From NCBI GenBank assembly GCA_035547755.1, contig DASZUG010000066.1:1-64000 (forward strand): a DNA stretch of 64,000 bases, given 5' to 3'. The position numbers were made by a program, and so were the translations under genes. The DNA is from Mesorhizobium_L sp035547755. Lineage in GTDB: Bacteria > Pseudomonadota > Alphaproteobacteria > Rhizobiales > Rhizobiaceae. Below are positions 32,236 through 40,518 of this stretch, one piece after another. Numbering within the stretch: the stretch's first letter is position 1; every line of letters starts with the position of its first letter. The notes under the pieces are model-generated. The model ran no database searches. It was not told the origin of the DNA and worked only from the letters and a program-made list of their open reading frames with translations.

Positions 32236-33426
32236 CTAGGAAAGGGCCGCGTGGACCGCCTCGCCATTCAGCCTTGAGAGCATGGCTTCGGCCTCGGCGC
32301 CCCGTTCGGTGCGTTCGATGAAACCGCCGCCAAGAACGCGGGCCTCGTTACTCTCGTCGGAATAGAGCGCACAGGCCTGACCCGGCGCGACGCCGGCCTC
32401 GCCATCGATGAGTTCGATCGAGACCACGCCATCCTTCCGCCGCAACACCGCCGGGCCGGGCGGGCGTGTGGACCTCACCTTGGCAAAGAGTTCCAGACCA
32501 TCCGCAGGGATGGTGTCCAGGGCCTCGTCGCCCAGCCAGTTCATGTCGCGCAGGAACAGGCGATGTGTCTCAAGCGCCTCGCGCGGGCCGACGACGACGC
32601 GCGCATGCCGGGCATCGAGATGGACGACATAGAGCGGCTCGCCCGCGGCGACCCCGATGCCCCGCCTCTGGCCGATGGTGAAGCGCAGGATGCCGTCGTG
32701 CCGGCCGAGCACGCGGCCGTCCATATGCACGATCTCACCGGGAGAGGCGGCGCTCGGCCGCAACTTGGCGATGATATCGGAATATTTTCCCTGCGGCACA
32801 AAGCAGATGTCCTGGCTGTCGTGCTTGGCGGCGACCGCCAGTCCCATCTCCTCCGCCATCCGCCTGACATCCGGCTTGGCGAGCCCGCCCAGCGGAAAGC
32901 GCAGATAGTCGACCTGTTCCTGTGTGGTTGCGAAAAGAAAATAGCTCTGGTCGCGGTCGCCATCGACGGGCCGGTAGAGGCCGCGATGGGCGCCGTTCGG
33001 ACGCGACCGGATATAATGACCTGTCGCAAGCGCATCGGCGCCGAGATCGCGCGCGGTTTCGAGCAGATCGGCGAATTTGACGGTCTGGTTGCAGGACACG
33101 CATGGAATGGGCGTCTCGCCGGCGACATAACTTTCCGCGAAGGGATCGATGACCGCCTCGCGAAACCGCTTCTCGTAATTGAGGACGTAATACGGGATAC
33201 CGAGCGTCTCGGCGACCGTGCGCGCGTCGTCTATGTCCTGTCCCGCGCAACATGAACCGACCCGATGCACCGCCGCGCCATGATCGTAAAGCTGGAGCGT
33301 CACACCGACGACGTCATAGCCTTCCTTTTTCAATAGGCCCGCGACGACGGAGGAATCGACGCCGCCCGACATGGCGACGACGACGCGCGTCTCTTCGGGA
33401 CGGCCGGGAAGATCGAGGCTGTTCAT
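32236..33426 (-). CDS. mnmA: tRNA-specific 2-thiouridylase MnmA
   Basis: A 396-residue enzyme that thiolates U34 of glutamate, glutamine and lysine tRNAs in the cytosol. The PP-loop motif VVVAMSGGVDSSVVAGLL lies near residues 14-30. The catalytic cysteine pair is in CVSCNQTVKFADLL (first) and VGSCCAGQDIDDAR is conserved nearby; DICFVPQGKYSDII and GRHDGILRFTIGQRRGIGVA are further family blocks. ATG 33426 is chosen over upstream in-frame starts because the PP-loop would otherwise sit 60 residues too far in. It is divergent from sciP. The second catalytic cysteine expected in the C-terminal half is present as DSQDICF. Confidence 0.93.
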   Translation of the reverse strand: MNSLDLPGRPEETRVVVAMSGGVDSSVVAGLLKKEGYDVVGVTLQLYDHGAAVHRVGSCCAGQDIDDARTVAETLGIPYYVLNYEKRFREAVIDPFAESYVAGETPIPCVSCNQTVKFADLLETARDLGADALATGHYIRSRPNGAHRGLYRPVDGDRDQSYFLFATTQEQVDYLRFPLGGLAKPDVRRMAEEMGLAVAAKHDSQDICFVPQGKYSDIIAKLRPSAASPGEIVHMDGRVLGRHDGILRFTIGQRRGIGVAAGEPLYVVHLDARHARVVVGPREALETHRLFLRDMNWLGDEALDTIPADGLELFAKVRSTRPPGPAVLRRKDGVVSIELIDGEAGVAPGQACALYSDESNEARVLGGGFIERTERGAEAEAMLSRLNGEAVHAALS

Positions 33427-33732
33427 TTTCCAAATTCCGCTCTTGCGCCTGCCTATATAGAAGGCGGCAAGGAAAATATAGGGCAGGGAAAGCCCCGGCG
33501 CTACTTTACCGCTATCGCCAAAGTGAGATCCCGCAGCTTTCTTCGCCATATGTCGCTGAAGCCGAAGGCACAGCTTTCCCAACGGTTTGCGAAGCGTTTG
33601 AGGCAAATTGCGGGTATGGGAGTAACTCTCCCTTCATTGTCCGTGTGCTTGGTATTCTGGCGCTTAGGTAAATTTTAAAACTGCGGCGCTAGTTTTGCGT
33701 TCGATTAGGTCTGTGGGTGTGTAGAGAGTACA
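33427..33732. other. divergent intergenic region mnmA-sciP
   Basis: A 306-base region between divergent mnmA and sciP. An AT-rich stretch (GGTAAATTTTAAAACT, about 33667-33682) precedes sciP and may hold its promoter, but I cannot assign a specific factor. No RNA gene or repeat seen. Confidence 0.4.
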
Positions 33733-34008
33733 ATGACCGATCTTATAAGGCCGCGTGTGAAATACGTGATAGGGCCGGACGGGAGTCCGTTGACCGTCGC
33801 CGATTTGCCTCCGAGCAATACGCGCAGATGGGTCATCCGCCGCAAGGCTGAAGTGGTGGCCGCCGTTCGCGGCGGGCTTCTCAGCCTGGAGGAAGCCTGC
33901 CAGCGCTACAAGCTGACGACGGAAGAGTTCCTGTCCTGGCAGGCTTCGATCGACGAATACGGGCTTGCGGGCCTTAGGACAACACGCATCCAGCAATACC
34001 GGCATTGA
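33733..34008 (+). CDS. sciP: CtrA inhibitor SciP (DUF1153)
   Basis: A 91-residue helix-turn-helix protein matching the SciP/DUF1153 family: RVKYVIGPDGSPLTVADLPPSNTRRWVIRRKAEVVAAVRGGLLSLEEACQRYKLTTEEFLSWQ. In Caulobacter, SciP binds CtrA and DNA and represses CtrA-activated genes in the swarmer stage. Its position about 1.1 kb from ctrA, with fliJ between, supports a shared cell-cycle/flagellar regulon. Length and sequence match full-size homologues. A hairpin 11 bases after the stop probably terminates the transcript. Confidence 0.92.
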   Translation: MTDLIRPRVKYVIGPDGSPLTVADLPPSNTRRWVIRRKAEVVAAVRGGLLSLEEACQRYKLTTEEFLSWQASIDEYGLAGLRTTRIQQYRH

Positions 34009-34019
34009 CGCTGGTTCTG

Positions 34020-34069
34020 TCCGAAGAGCCGGGAAAACGGCTCCTCGGATAGCGCCAAGCGCCTTTTTT
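34020..34069 (+). terminator. terminator after sciP
   Basis: A first hairpin TCCGAAGAGCCG/CGGCTCCTCGGA (34020-34049, one bulge) is followed by a small hairpin GCGC-CAA-GCGC and then TTTTTT (34064-34069). The pair forms a plausible factor-independent terminator for sciP. Confidence 0.65.
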
Positions 34070-34341
34070 CCAAAGCATTGTCCGACAATAACGGGTCCGC
34101 AGGCCTGCGGCGTTCCGGCCGGACCGGTTCGCCCCCGCTATCGCTTGCGGCCGCCGCGGAAGCTGTTCGCGATGGAAAGAGGCTCGCGGTCGCGGGCTTC
34201 CGTCTTTCGTGAATTCTCGTCCTGTCGAGAACTTGATGGGCCCCCAAGAGCGATGCTCTTGGAGCTAAGGCGTGACTTTACGAATAAAGAGGTGGTTTCG
34301 ATCCTGGAGAAATTCCCGCCCGGGGAAAGGCTCTGTGGCCC

Positions 34342-34719
34342 TTACCCGATGGCGGCGCGGCTTGCCGTATCCTCGCTTTCGCGGCCGCGGCCGTCGCGCG
34401 TCTCCAGCATTTCTGCTTTCGCCAGGTCGGCTTCCGCTTCCGCGAGATGCATTTCCGCCGCTTTGCGCTGCTCGGCGAGGTCTGCTTGCGAATTCTTCAA
34501 ATTGTCGCGCCGTTGGCGTGCCGCCTTGGCGAAGGTCGGATAGGCGAAGTGGTTGATGTCGGTTATCCCGGCCTTCTTTTCCTCGGCGAGGATCTGCGCT
34601 TCGAGTTCCGACGCCATTCGGTCGAATTCGGCGATCATCATGTCGAGTTGTGAGAGCTGCCGGCGCTTCTCGTTCACCTGAAACCGCTTCAGACGGACGA
34701 GATTTTCACGTGACTTCAT
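34342..34719 (-). CDS. fliJ: flagellar export protein FliJ
   Basis: A 125-residue coiled-coil protein. Almost the whole length is predicted helical with heptad periodicity (LVRLKRFQVNEKRRQLSQLDMMIAEFDRMASELEAQ). The N-terminal MKSRENLVRLKRFQV and the middle ITDINHFAYPTFAKAARQRRDNL match alphaproteobacterial FliJ, a soluble component of the flagellar type III export apparatus that escorts substrates to the ATPase FliI. AGGAG lies 7 nt before the ATG. It is divergent from ctrA across a 449-bp regulatory region. No other flagellar genes are present here, so fliJ is separated from the main cluster. Confidence 0.85.
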   Translation of the reverse strand: MKSRENLVRLKRFQVNEKRRQLSQLDMMIAEFDRMASELEAQILAEEKKAGITDINHFAYPTFAKAARQRRDNLKNSQADLAEQRKAAEMHLAEAEADLAKAEMLETRDGRGRESEDTASRAAIG

Positions 34720-34918
34720 GAGGGTACTCCTAAAACGCTTATACCCGGCCCCTCGGCCCCACTTCGCCCCAACGCAATCGCCGCCGCGCGCCCCTTTCCT
34801 TGGAAAATAATTTCCTAAGCTTTTGCGCGGCCGGTAACCTTTCGTTTACGGGCATTGTTAATCATAGGCGTCAGGCATTAAGGGGGGGTAAAAATCCAAC
34901 CGCCAGCCGACCGCGACA

Positions 34919-35100
34919 AAGTGATTCCGAAGAATCACTTATCGTTGGAAGCTAATGTAAATTTTCGGGATTTCGAATTGAGATTTTAGCATGGGATTCA
35001 GAAGGGTGAACCCGATAGCTGAAAAAACTGATAACGCTTGCCAAACCGAATCAGTTTTTGTTAACCATTTGGTGGCAGGCTTCGATTCATGCATTAACTG
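34919..35100 (+). promoter_or_regulatory. ctrA upstream control region with GANTC cluster
   Basis: Five GANTC sites (34923, 34932, 34995, 35048, 35084), the target of the cell-cycle methylase CcrM, lie within 170 bp. The first two form the arms of a perfect 9-bp stem AAGTGATTC/GAATCACTT with a CGAA loop (34919-34940). GTTAACCATT at 35060-35069 and GCATTAACTG at 35091-35100 resemble CtrA half-sites. Methylation- and CtrA-controlled ctrA promoters are established in Caulobacter; here this is inference from the motifs. Confidence 0.6.
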
Positions 35101-35168
35101 TTCCGATTGCTGCATGCGCGAACCCATGCGGGGACAGGGTCCATGCGGGGACAGGGAAGGGGAATGAC

Positions 35169-35864
35169 ATGCGCGTTCTGCTGATTGAAGATGACAGTGC
35201 GACCGCACAAAGCATCGAACTGATGCTGAAATCGGAAAGCTTCAATGTCTATACGACCGATCTCGGCGAAGAAGGGGTCGATCTCGGCAAGCTTTACGAC
35301 TACGACATCATCCTGCTCGATCTCAATTTGCCGGACATGTCCGGTTACGAGGTTCTGAGAACGCTCCGCCTCTCCAAGGTGAAGACGCCGATCCTCATTC
35401 TGTCGGGCATGGCGGGCATAGAGGACAAGGTGAGAGGCCTTGGCTTCGGCGCCGACGACTATATGACGAAGCCATTCCACAAGGACGAACTGGTCGCGCG
35501 CATCCATGCGATCGTCAGGCGCTCAAAGGGACATGCCCAATCTGTCATCACGACCGGCGATCTGATCGTCAATCTCGACGCCAAGACCGTCGAGGTCGGC
35601 GGCCAGCGCGTGCACCTCACCGGTAAGGAATACCAGATGCTGGAGCTTCTCTCGCTCCGCAAGGGCACGACGCTGACCAAGGAGATGTTCCTCAATCATC
35701 TCTATGGCGGCATGGACGAGCCGGAACTGAAGATCATCGATGTATTCATCTGCAAGCTTCGTAAAAAGCTCGACACGGCGTCCGGCGGCCAGAACTACAT
35801 CGAAACGGTGTGGGGCCGCGGCTATGTGCTGCGCGAACCGGAGGAAATCCGGGAAAGCGCCTGA
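35169..35864 (+). CDS. ctrA: cell-cycle response regulator CtrA
   Basis: A 231-residue OmpR-type response regulator nearly identical in pattern to alphaproteobacterial CtrA. The receiver domain has D7/D8-D9 acidic pocket (LIEDDSATAQSIELML) and phosphoacceptor D51 (IILLDLNLPDMSGYEVLR), followed by the winged-helix domain (GKEYQMLELLSLRKGTTLTKEMFLNHLYGGMDEPELKIIDVFICKLRKKL). CtrA binds TTAA-type sites to control replication, division and flagellar genes. ATG 35169 gives the canonical MRVLLIEDDS start. Its phosphorelay partner chpT lies about 1 kb downstream, and its antagonist sciP is upstream. Confidence 0.97.
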   Translation: MRVLLIEDDSATAQSIELMLKSESFNVYTTDLGEEGVDLGKLYDYDIILLDLNLPDMSGYEVLRTLRLSKVKTPILILSGMAGIEDKVRGLGFGADDYMTKPFHKDELVARIHAIVRRSKGHAQSVITTGDLIVNLDAKTVEVGGQRVHLTGKEYQMLELLSLRKGTTLTKEMFLNHLYGGMDEPELKIIDVFICKLRKKLDTASGGQNYIETVWGRGYVLREPEEIRESA

Positions 35865-35865
35865 G

Positions 35866-35972
35866 ATAGGCAGTCGGCAATAGGCAATCGGCAGCGACGA
35901 CATAGGTCGGCGGCAATGTCCCCGGACGTTTCGAGCCTGCTTCCAACTGCCTATTGCCGACTGCCGATTGCC
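35866..35972. repeat. intergenic heptamer-array palindromic element
   Basis: Left arm 35866-35894 is a run of heptamers of type (A/C)GGCA(A/G)T; right arm 35946-35972 is an inverted run of the same units, with about 50 bp between. It starts 2 bp after the ctrA stop and ends beside the convergent response-regulator gene. A similar element occurs at 56264-56390. Confidence 0.7.
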
Positions 35973-35976
35973 ATGT

Positions 35977-36345
35977 TCACGCAGCCATCTCGAATTCGCG
36001 GAAACGCTTGAGCAGTTGCTGCCGATCGAACGGCTTCAGGATGTAGCCGACGGCGCCGGCGCGTTTGGCCCGCATGATTGCGGGAACGTCCAAATGGACA
36101 AGGCACAGAAGAATCCGGGGCTTCGCCGCGGAAGGAATGCCGAGGGCCTCGGCGATAAAGTCGGTCGAGGTCATATCCGAAACCATCGCGTCGAGGATGA
36201 TCATATCAGGCATTTCGGCACGGCAGAAACCCAGGCCTTCCGAACCGCCTGATGCCTCCAGCACCAGATATCCCTCTTTTGCCAGGATGCGCTTCGCTAC
36301 TTTCCTGACGACGCTCGAATTGTCGATAATCAAACACTGCTTCAT
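35977..36345 (-). CDS. single-domain response regulator
   Basis: A 122-residue stand-alone receiver of the CheY/DivK fold. Phosphoacceptor D52 (MIILDAMVSDMTSTDF), the conserved late lysine (YILKPFDRQQLLKRF) and the start MKQCLIIDNSSVVRKVAKRIL are present. The usual second acidic residue of the metal pocket is asparagine here (D8-N9 rather than D-D). In Hyphomicrobiales a CheY-like regulator commonly lies beside chpT and ctrA, suggesting a link to the same phosphorelay or motility control, but no target is known from the sequence. GGGGGG about 8 nt upstream supports ATG 36345. Confidence 0.85.
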   Translation of the reverse strand: MKQCLIIDNSSVVRKVAKRILAKEGYLVLEASGGSEGLGFCRAEMPDMIILDAMVSDMTSTDFIAEALGIPSAAKPRILLCLVHLDVPAIMRAKRAGAVGYILKPFDRQQLLKRFREFEMAA

Positions 36346-36634
36346 AAGCACCCCCCTCAATGCACTTCCAAAGCCGGGCCGTCTTCGGCGCACCTGATCC
36401 CTCATTTCTGCCTGCCGCGCGCCCATGCGGTCCGCGATGCCTCCCGGAGATTTTTCCCGCTGGCGGATTGCTCGCTTGCTTAAACCTCTGTCTCGAAAGG
36501 CTTTCCCGCCGGTTTTGGAGATTCAGAACCGCCGCGATGCGGAACATTGCCTTGGTCCAGCCGGACGCTAGTACCTAAGAGTTAAGAATCATGAACGCTG
36601 GAAATCCGCGGTTATGAATTGCCGCGGAACTGGC

Positions 36635-37264
36635 TCAACCGGCGGTGAGAGTGATCTCCTCCGCGGTCGCCCGGATATTGATCGCCATGCCGGTCTCATG
36701 CGCCAGAAGCAATGTGTAATAGGGCTGGACCGCATGGGCATCGATCGCCTCCTCGGGCTTCTTGCCCGAGTGGAATTCGAGGAATTTCGGTGGGACCCTT
36801 ACCATGGGGCCCTTGGCGACGAGCGTGAATTTCGGCTCCGTCTCGGCATTCTCGATCATGACCGTCAGCTTGCCTCCGCGCGGGATTGCGGCATTCGCCA
36901 CAAGAAGCAGGTTGAGAAGAAGCTTCACCTTGTTCTTGGGCAGATAGGCGCGTGAGCCGATCCACGTCAGTTCGGGTTTTTCGTTTTTGATGAATGCGGT
37001 CGCCACCGCCTCCGCATCGCCGGTATCGATCTGCATGCCGGCCGAGCCGGCAGCGCCGAATGCGATACGCGCGAACTGCAGCCGGGCGGACGCATTGCGG
37101 GCGCTCGCGCGGATAAGATTCATTGCGTCCTCGTCGGCTCCGCCCTCGTCGAGCAGTTCGAGGCCGTTGTTGATCGCACCCACCGGAGAAATGATGTCGT
37201 GGCAAACCCTGCTGCACAAAAGCGCGGCCAGATCCGGCGCCGAGAGTGTGAACAATTCAGACAT
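36635..37264 (-). CDS. chpT: histidine phosphotransferase ChpT
   Basis: A 209-residue dimeric phosphotransferase related to histidine kinases but lacking ATPase activity. The phosphoryl-carrying H22 is in SRVCHDIISPVGAINNGLELLDE, the DHp-like helix. The degenerate kinase-like C-terminal domain (KNKVKLLLNLLLVANAAIPRGGKLTVMIE) follows. It passes phosphate from the CckA hybrid kinase to CtrA and CpdR. ATG 37264 is used because it gives the standard MSELFTLSAPDLAALLCSRVCHD start with GGAGAGG upstream. It is divergent from eipA. Confidence 0.92.
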   Translation of the reverse strand: MSELFTLSAPDLAALLCSRVCHDIISPVGAINNGLELLDEGGADEDAMNLIRASARNASARLQFARIAFGAAGSAGMQIDTGDAEAVATAFIKNEKPELTWIGSRAYLPKNKVKLLLNLLLVANAAIPRGGKLTVMIENAETEPKFTLVAKGPMVRVPPKFLEFHSGKKPEEAIDAHAVQPYYTLLLAHETGMAINIRATAEEITLTAG

Positions 37265-37444
37265 AAGGGGCCTCTCCGAGCGTTCGACAAATGGGTAGCA
37301 GTTCATGCCAGGCTGCCTGGACCCGGACTACACAGCGCGGCGGCCGCATTCTTCAAGCCGTGAAGCCTTTTAGGCCGGATTTCCGTCGCGACGCAGCCCA
37401 CCATGAAATCGTCACGACGGCCTATCATGTCCTTTGTAATGTAA

Positions 37445-37486
37445 GGTTAATGGTTGAAAAAGATTTACGTCGTAATTTGACGAATC
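37445..37486. promoter_or_regulatory. possible CtrA site between chpT and eipA
   Basis: GGTTAATGG at 37445-37453 (complement CCATTAACC) resembles a CtrA half-site, and a GANTC site lies at 37482-37486. It sits in the 405-bp divergent region of chpT and eipA. CtrA control of eipA is reported in Brucella; the site here is a motif-level suggestion. Confidence 0.4.
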
Positions 37487-37669
37487 ATGAAGCCGGAACG
37501 CGGACGCCGAGAAGCCGCATCGGCGATGGCGACAGACAGGAAGGCTTTCCCCGGGGACGCGTTTTACCGACTGCAGCGTGGCTGCGGGGCATGCGCGTAT
37601 CTGAAGGCTCGAGCGCGATGCTGCAGGACGTATCCATCTCTGCGCGCACGCTCCACGGAGACAGGAACG

Positions 37670-38254
37670 ATGTCTGAAACAATGATCGAATCGGGTATCC
37701 GTCGTGTTGCAGCAGCCCTTTTTGCGGCTTTTCTTGCTGTTCTTTTCCTTGGGTCGGCGGCGCGTGCGGACACGGGGTATACGGCACAGGAAATCGTCGA
37801 TTCCGGGCACAGATTCTTTGGCTCGACATCCGGCGGTCTTGCCACGGTTATCGAGAAGATCTTTTCCCGTTACGGATTGCCGAACGGCTATGTCCTGGGC
37901 GAGGAGGGTTCCGGCGCTATCATAGGCGGGCTGACCTATGGGGAAGGAACACTTTATACCAAGAACGCCGGGACCCATAAGGTCTTCTGGCAGGGGCCGT
38001 CCATCGGCTGGGATTTCGGCGGCGAAGGCTCACGCCTGATGGTGCTCGTCTACAATCTCGACAGCGTCGGCGAGCTTTACAAGCGCTATGCCGGTGTCGC
38101 GGGTTCGGCCTATCTCGTTGCAGGTCTCGGCTTCAACGTGATGAAGAACGGCGACGTTCTGCTCGTGCCGGTGCGCACGGGCCTGGGCGCCAGGCTGGGA
38201 CTGAATCTCGGTTATCTGAAACTGACCAGCGAGCCGACCTGGAATCCGTTTTGA
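37670..38254 (+). CDS. eipA: periplasmic envelope protein EipA (DUF1134)
   Basis: A 194-residue exported protein of family DUF1134. The signal segment is about residues 10-34 (IRRVAAALFAAFLAVLFLGSAARA), and the mature part has family blocks QEIVDSGHRFFGSTSGGLATVIEKIFSRYGLPNGYVLGEEGSGA and GWDFGGEGSRLMVLVYNL. The Brucella abortus homologue EipA is a periplasmic beta-barrel-like protein needed for envelope stress resistance and virulence. GGAG lies 10 nt before ATG 37670. The gene neighbours chpT divergently, as in Brucella. Confidence 0.9.
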   Translation: MSETMIESGIRRVAAALFAAFLAVLFLGSAARADTGYTAQEIVDSGHRFFGSTSGGLATVIEKIFSRYGLPNGYVLGEEGSGAIIGGLTYGEGTLYTKNAGTHKVFWQGPSIGWDFGGEGSRLMVLVYNLDSVGELYKRYAGVAGSAYLVAGLGFNVMKNGDVLLVPVRTGLGARLGLNLGYLKLTSEPTWNPF

Positions 38255-38391
38255 AAGCTGCCGGAAAGCCGGTTGCCGGAGAGATGGCTCCAGCGGTCAC
38301 GCTCAAAGCCACGGTTTCCCTCGGGTGCAGGGATGCACCCCGCCCTTAACCCTAATGGCGCGTAAATAAGAGCGCGCTCTGGATTTTTCGT

Positions 38392-39675
38392 GTGCCGCCA
38401 TGGCACAACGTAAAGACGCGGCTATTTATATTCGAAAAAGGGCCGGACAGCAGCTTGATTGCCTCCATACTCCTTTTCGTCCTGGGCTTTCTGACGGCGG
38501 CGGCGCTTGCACTGCTTATCGTTCCCGCGATATCGAGGCGTGCCGCCCGCCTGACGAAGCGGCGGATCGAGGCATCCCTGCCGCTCACCTCGAACGAAAT
38601 CCGTGCGGAAAAGGACAGATTGCGCGCCGGTTTCGCCATGACCACGCGGCGGCTTGAAATGGAGATAGAAGCGCTGCGACTGAAAGCGGCCGAACAGTTG
38701 GTGGAAATCGGCCGGCAGCAGGAGAAGGCGCTATCGCTTGCGAGGCAAATGAGCGAGCGTGATGGTGCGATTGCCGCTCTCGACAAAAAAGGCGAGACGC
38801 TCGAAACGGAGCTGAAGGCGCGCGCCGACGAACTGGATCGGTTGAGCAATCGTTTGGCGGATGCGGAACGGCAGCTCGAAACGCGTATCGCCGAATTGGA
38901 GAAGATGGAGAGAACGGTCGGCGACGCGAGGATGGATGTCAGCAACCGCCAGATCGAACTGGTCGCCCGCGAAACCGAGATAGAGAAACTTTTCGGTGAC
39001 ATCGAACTTCTTCGGGACGAACATCGACAGGCGGACCGCCATATGCGCGAAGCCGATGCGCGGCGCCTCTCGGCGGAAGAGGCGCTGAAACTGGAGCGCC
39101 ACCGGAATACGGAGATGAACGAGAAGCTCGAAAAACTAATGGCGCTTCTTGCAGATCGCGAGCAGGCGCTGGAGGCCAATGCCCGCGAGATCCAAACGCT
39201 GCGTCAGCAGCAGACGGTAGAAACCGATCGCGCTTCGGGATTAAGCGATGAACTTGCCGCGGCCCGGGAACGGCAAGCGACGCTGGAAAGGGAAATGGCG
39301 GATATTTCGGGGCGATTGGAAGAGCTTCTCTCTGGCGTTCACGCCGACCAGTTGGAGCGGGCCATGGAAAAGCTCGACGGCGAACGAAAACATCTCGAAG
39401 AGCGGCTCTCCGCCCTGGCGGACGAAAATGAGAAATTGAGGGCCGGGCGACCGCCGGCGGAGGACGAAGAAAGCCGCCGCCGCGAAGACACGGCTCTGCG
39501 AGAGCAGATAAGCAATCTCGCTGCCGAGGTCGTGCATCTGACCGCACTCGTGGAAGGACCGGGATCGCCAATCCACAAAGCGCTCGACAAACCTTTGCCC
39601 GCGGCACTCAACGGTTCCATCGCCAGCCTTGGCGAGCGCGTCAGAGCGCTGCAGAAAGCATCCGCGATGCGGTGA
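38392..39675 (+). CDS. membrane-anchored long coiled-coil protein
   Basis: A protein of up to 427 residues. After a short N-terminus there is one transmembrane segment (LIASILLFVLGFLTAAALALLIV, about 22-44) followed by an almost continuous coiled coil from about residue 60 to 390, rich in E, R, L and A. No enzymatic motif. The start is uncertain: GTG 38392 gives the longest frame, whereas TTG 38455 would begin right at the membrane segment. Similar conserved hypothetical proteins are frequent in Hyphomicrobiales, but I do not know a function; an envelope or cytoskeletal scaffold would be a guess. Its 3' end overlaps, on the opposite strand, the C-terminal part of the TrmH-like frame. Confidence 0.75.
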   Translation: MPPWHNVKTRLFIFEKGPDSSLIASILLFVLGFLTAAALALLIVPAISRRAARLTKRRIEASLPLTSNEIRAEKDRLRAGFAMTTRRLEMEIEALRLKAAEQLVEIGRQQEKALSLARQMSERDGAIAALDKKGETLETELKARADELDRLSNRLADAERQLETRIAELEKMERTVGDARMDVSNRQIELVARETEIEKLFGDIELLRDEHRQADRHMREADARRLSAEEALKLERHRNTEMNEKLEKLMALLADREQALEANAREIQTLRQQQTVETDRASGLSDELAAARERQATLEREMADISGRLEELLSGVHADQLERAMEKLDGERKHLEERLSALADENEKLRAGRPPAEDEESRRREDTALREQISNLAAEVVHLTALVEGPGSPIHKALDKPLPAALNGSIASLGERVRALQKASAMR

Positions 39676-40518
39676 TCCCGTTGCGCCATCGTTTCGATCG
39701 CTAATGGCGGCCAGATCACCTCGCCAGAGCCGATGAAGCGCGATGGCCGATGCCGTCGCCACATTGAGACTGTCGAAGCTCTCCGACATTGCAATGCGTG
39801 CCGTTTGCGTGGCGGACAGAATGTGGTCCGGCAGACCGGCTCCCTCCGTTCCGAGGACAAGCGCCGTGCGCTCAGGTCTTTTAAGCACGGCGATATCGAA
39901 TTGCCCCCGCGGCGACAGCGCAATCGTTTCGAACCTTGCGCGCTGGAGAGTTGAGAGCAATTCTTCCGAGTCTCCTCCGACAGCAAACGGTACTTTCAGG
40001 ACGGCGCCGACCGAGACGCGGATCGATTTCCGGTAAAGAGGATCGCAGCAGCTTTCGTCGAGCAAAACCGCATCCGCATCGAAAGCGGCGGCATTGCGGA
40101 AGATGGCGCCCATATTGTCGTGGTTCGAAATCCCGACGAGGAGGAGAACCAGTGCCGAAGCCCGCAGACCTTCGAGCAAAGAGGCCGGGCTTTCGGGCAG
40201 ACGCTTGCGGCCAAGCGCGAGGATACCCCGATGGACGTGGAAGCCGGCGATCCTGTCCATGACCTCCTGCGAAGCGGCATAGACAGGCATGCGCTCCGGC
40301 GCGGCCGCAAGGATTTCGGAGAGACCGGCAAGGCGGTGTTCCAGCACCAGAACGGATCGAGGCTCAAAGCGTCGTGTGGCGAAAAGGACGTTGAGCACGA
40401 CCTTTCCCTCGGCGATGAAAAGGCCTTCGCGGCCGACGAGATCGCGCTCCCTTATGTCGCGATAAGCTGCGATCCGGTCGTCCAGTGGATCATCGATGTG
40501 GCAGATTTCACGCGCCAT
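39241..40518 (-). CDS. TrmH/SpoU-family RNA 2'-O-methyltransferase, extended C-terminus
   Basis: A knotted (SPOUT) RNA ribose methyltransferase. The N-terminal RNA-binding part (GLFIAEGKVVLNVLFATRRFEPRSVL) and SPOUT motifs are clear: GISNHDNMGAIFRNAAAFDADAVLLDE (motif 1), ALVLGTEGAGLP (motif 2) and IAMSESFDSLNVATASAIALHRLW (motif 3, N and S of the knot). Homologues end just after motif 3, at about 270 residues. Here no stop occurs and the frame runs another 140 or so residues through the antisense of the coiled-coil gene, to 425 residues. A lost stop codon or indel near 39700 is likely. The ATG at 40518 overlaps the copA stop by 11 bases, so the two are translationally coupled. Confidence 0.8.
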   Translation of the reverse strand: MAREICHIDDPLDDRIAAYRDIRERDLVGREGLFIAEGKVVLNVLFATRRFEPRSVLVLEHRLAGLSEILAAAPERMPVYAASQEVMDRIAGFHVHRGILALGRKRLPESPASLLEGLRASALVLLLVGISNHDNMGAIFRNAAAFDADAVLLDESCCDPLYRKSIRVSVGAVLKVPFAVGGDSEELLSTLQRARFETIALSPRGQFDIAVLKRPERTALVLGTEGAGLPDHILSATQTARIAMSESFDSLNVATASAIALHRLWRGDLAAISDRNDGATGSPHRGCFLQRSDALAKAGDGTVECRGQRFVERFVDWRSRSFHECGQMHDLGSEIAYLLSQSRVFAAAAFFVLRRRSPGPQFLIFVRQGGEPLFEMFSFAVELFHGPLQLVGVNAREKLFQSPRNIRHFPFQRRLPFPGRGKFIA

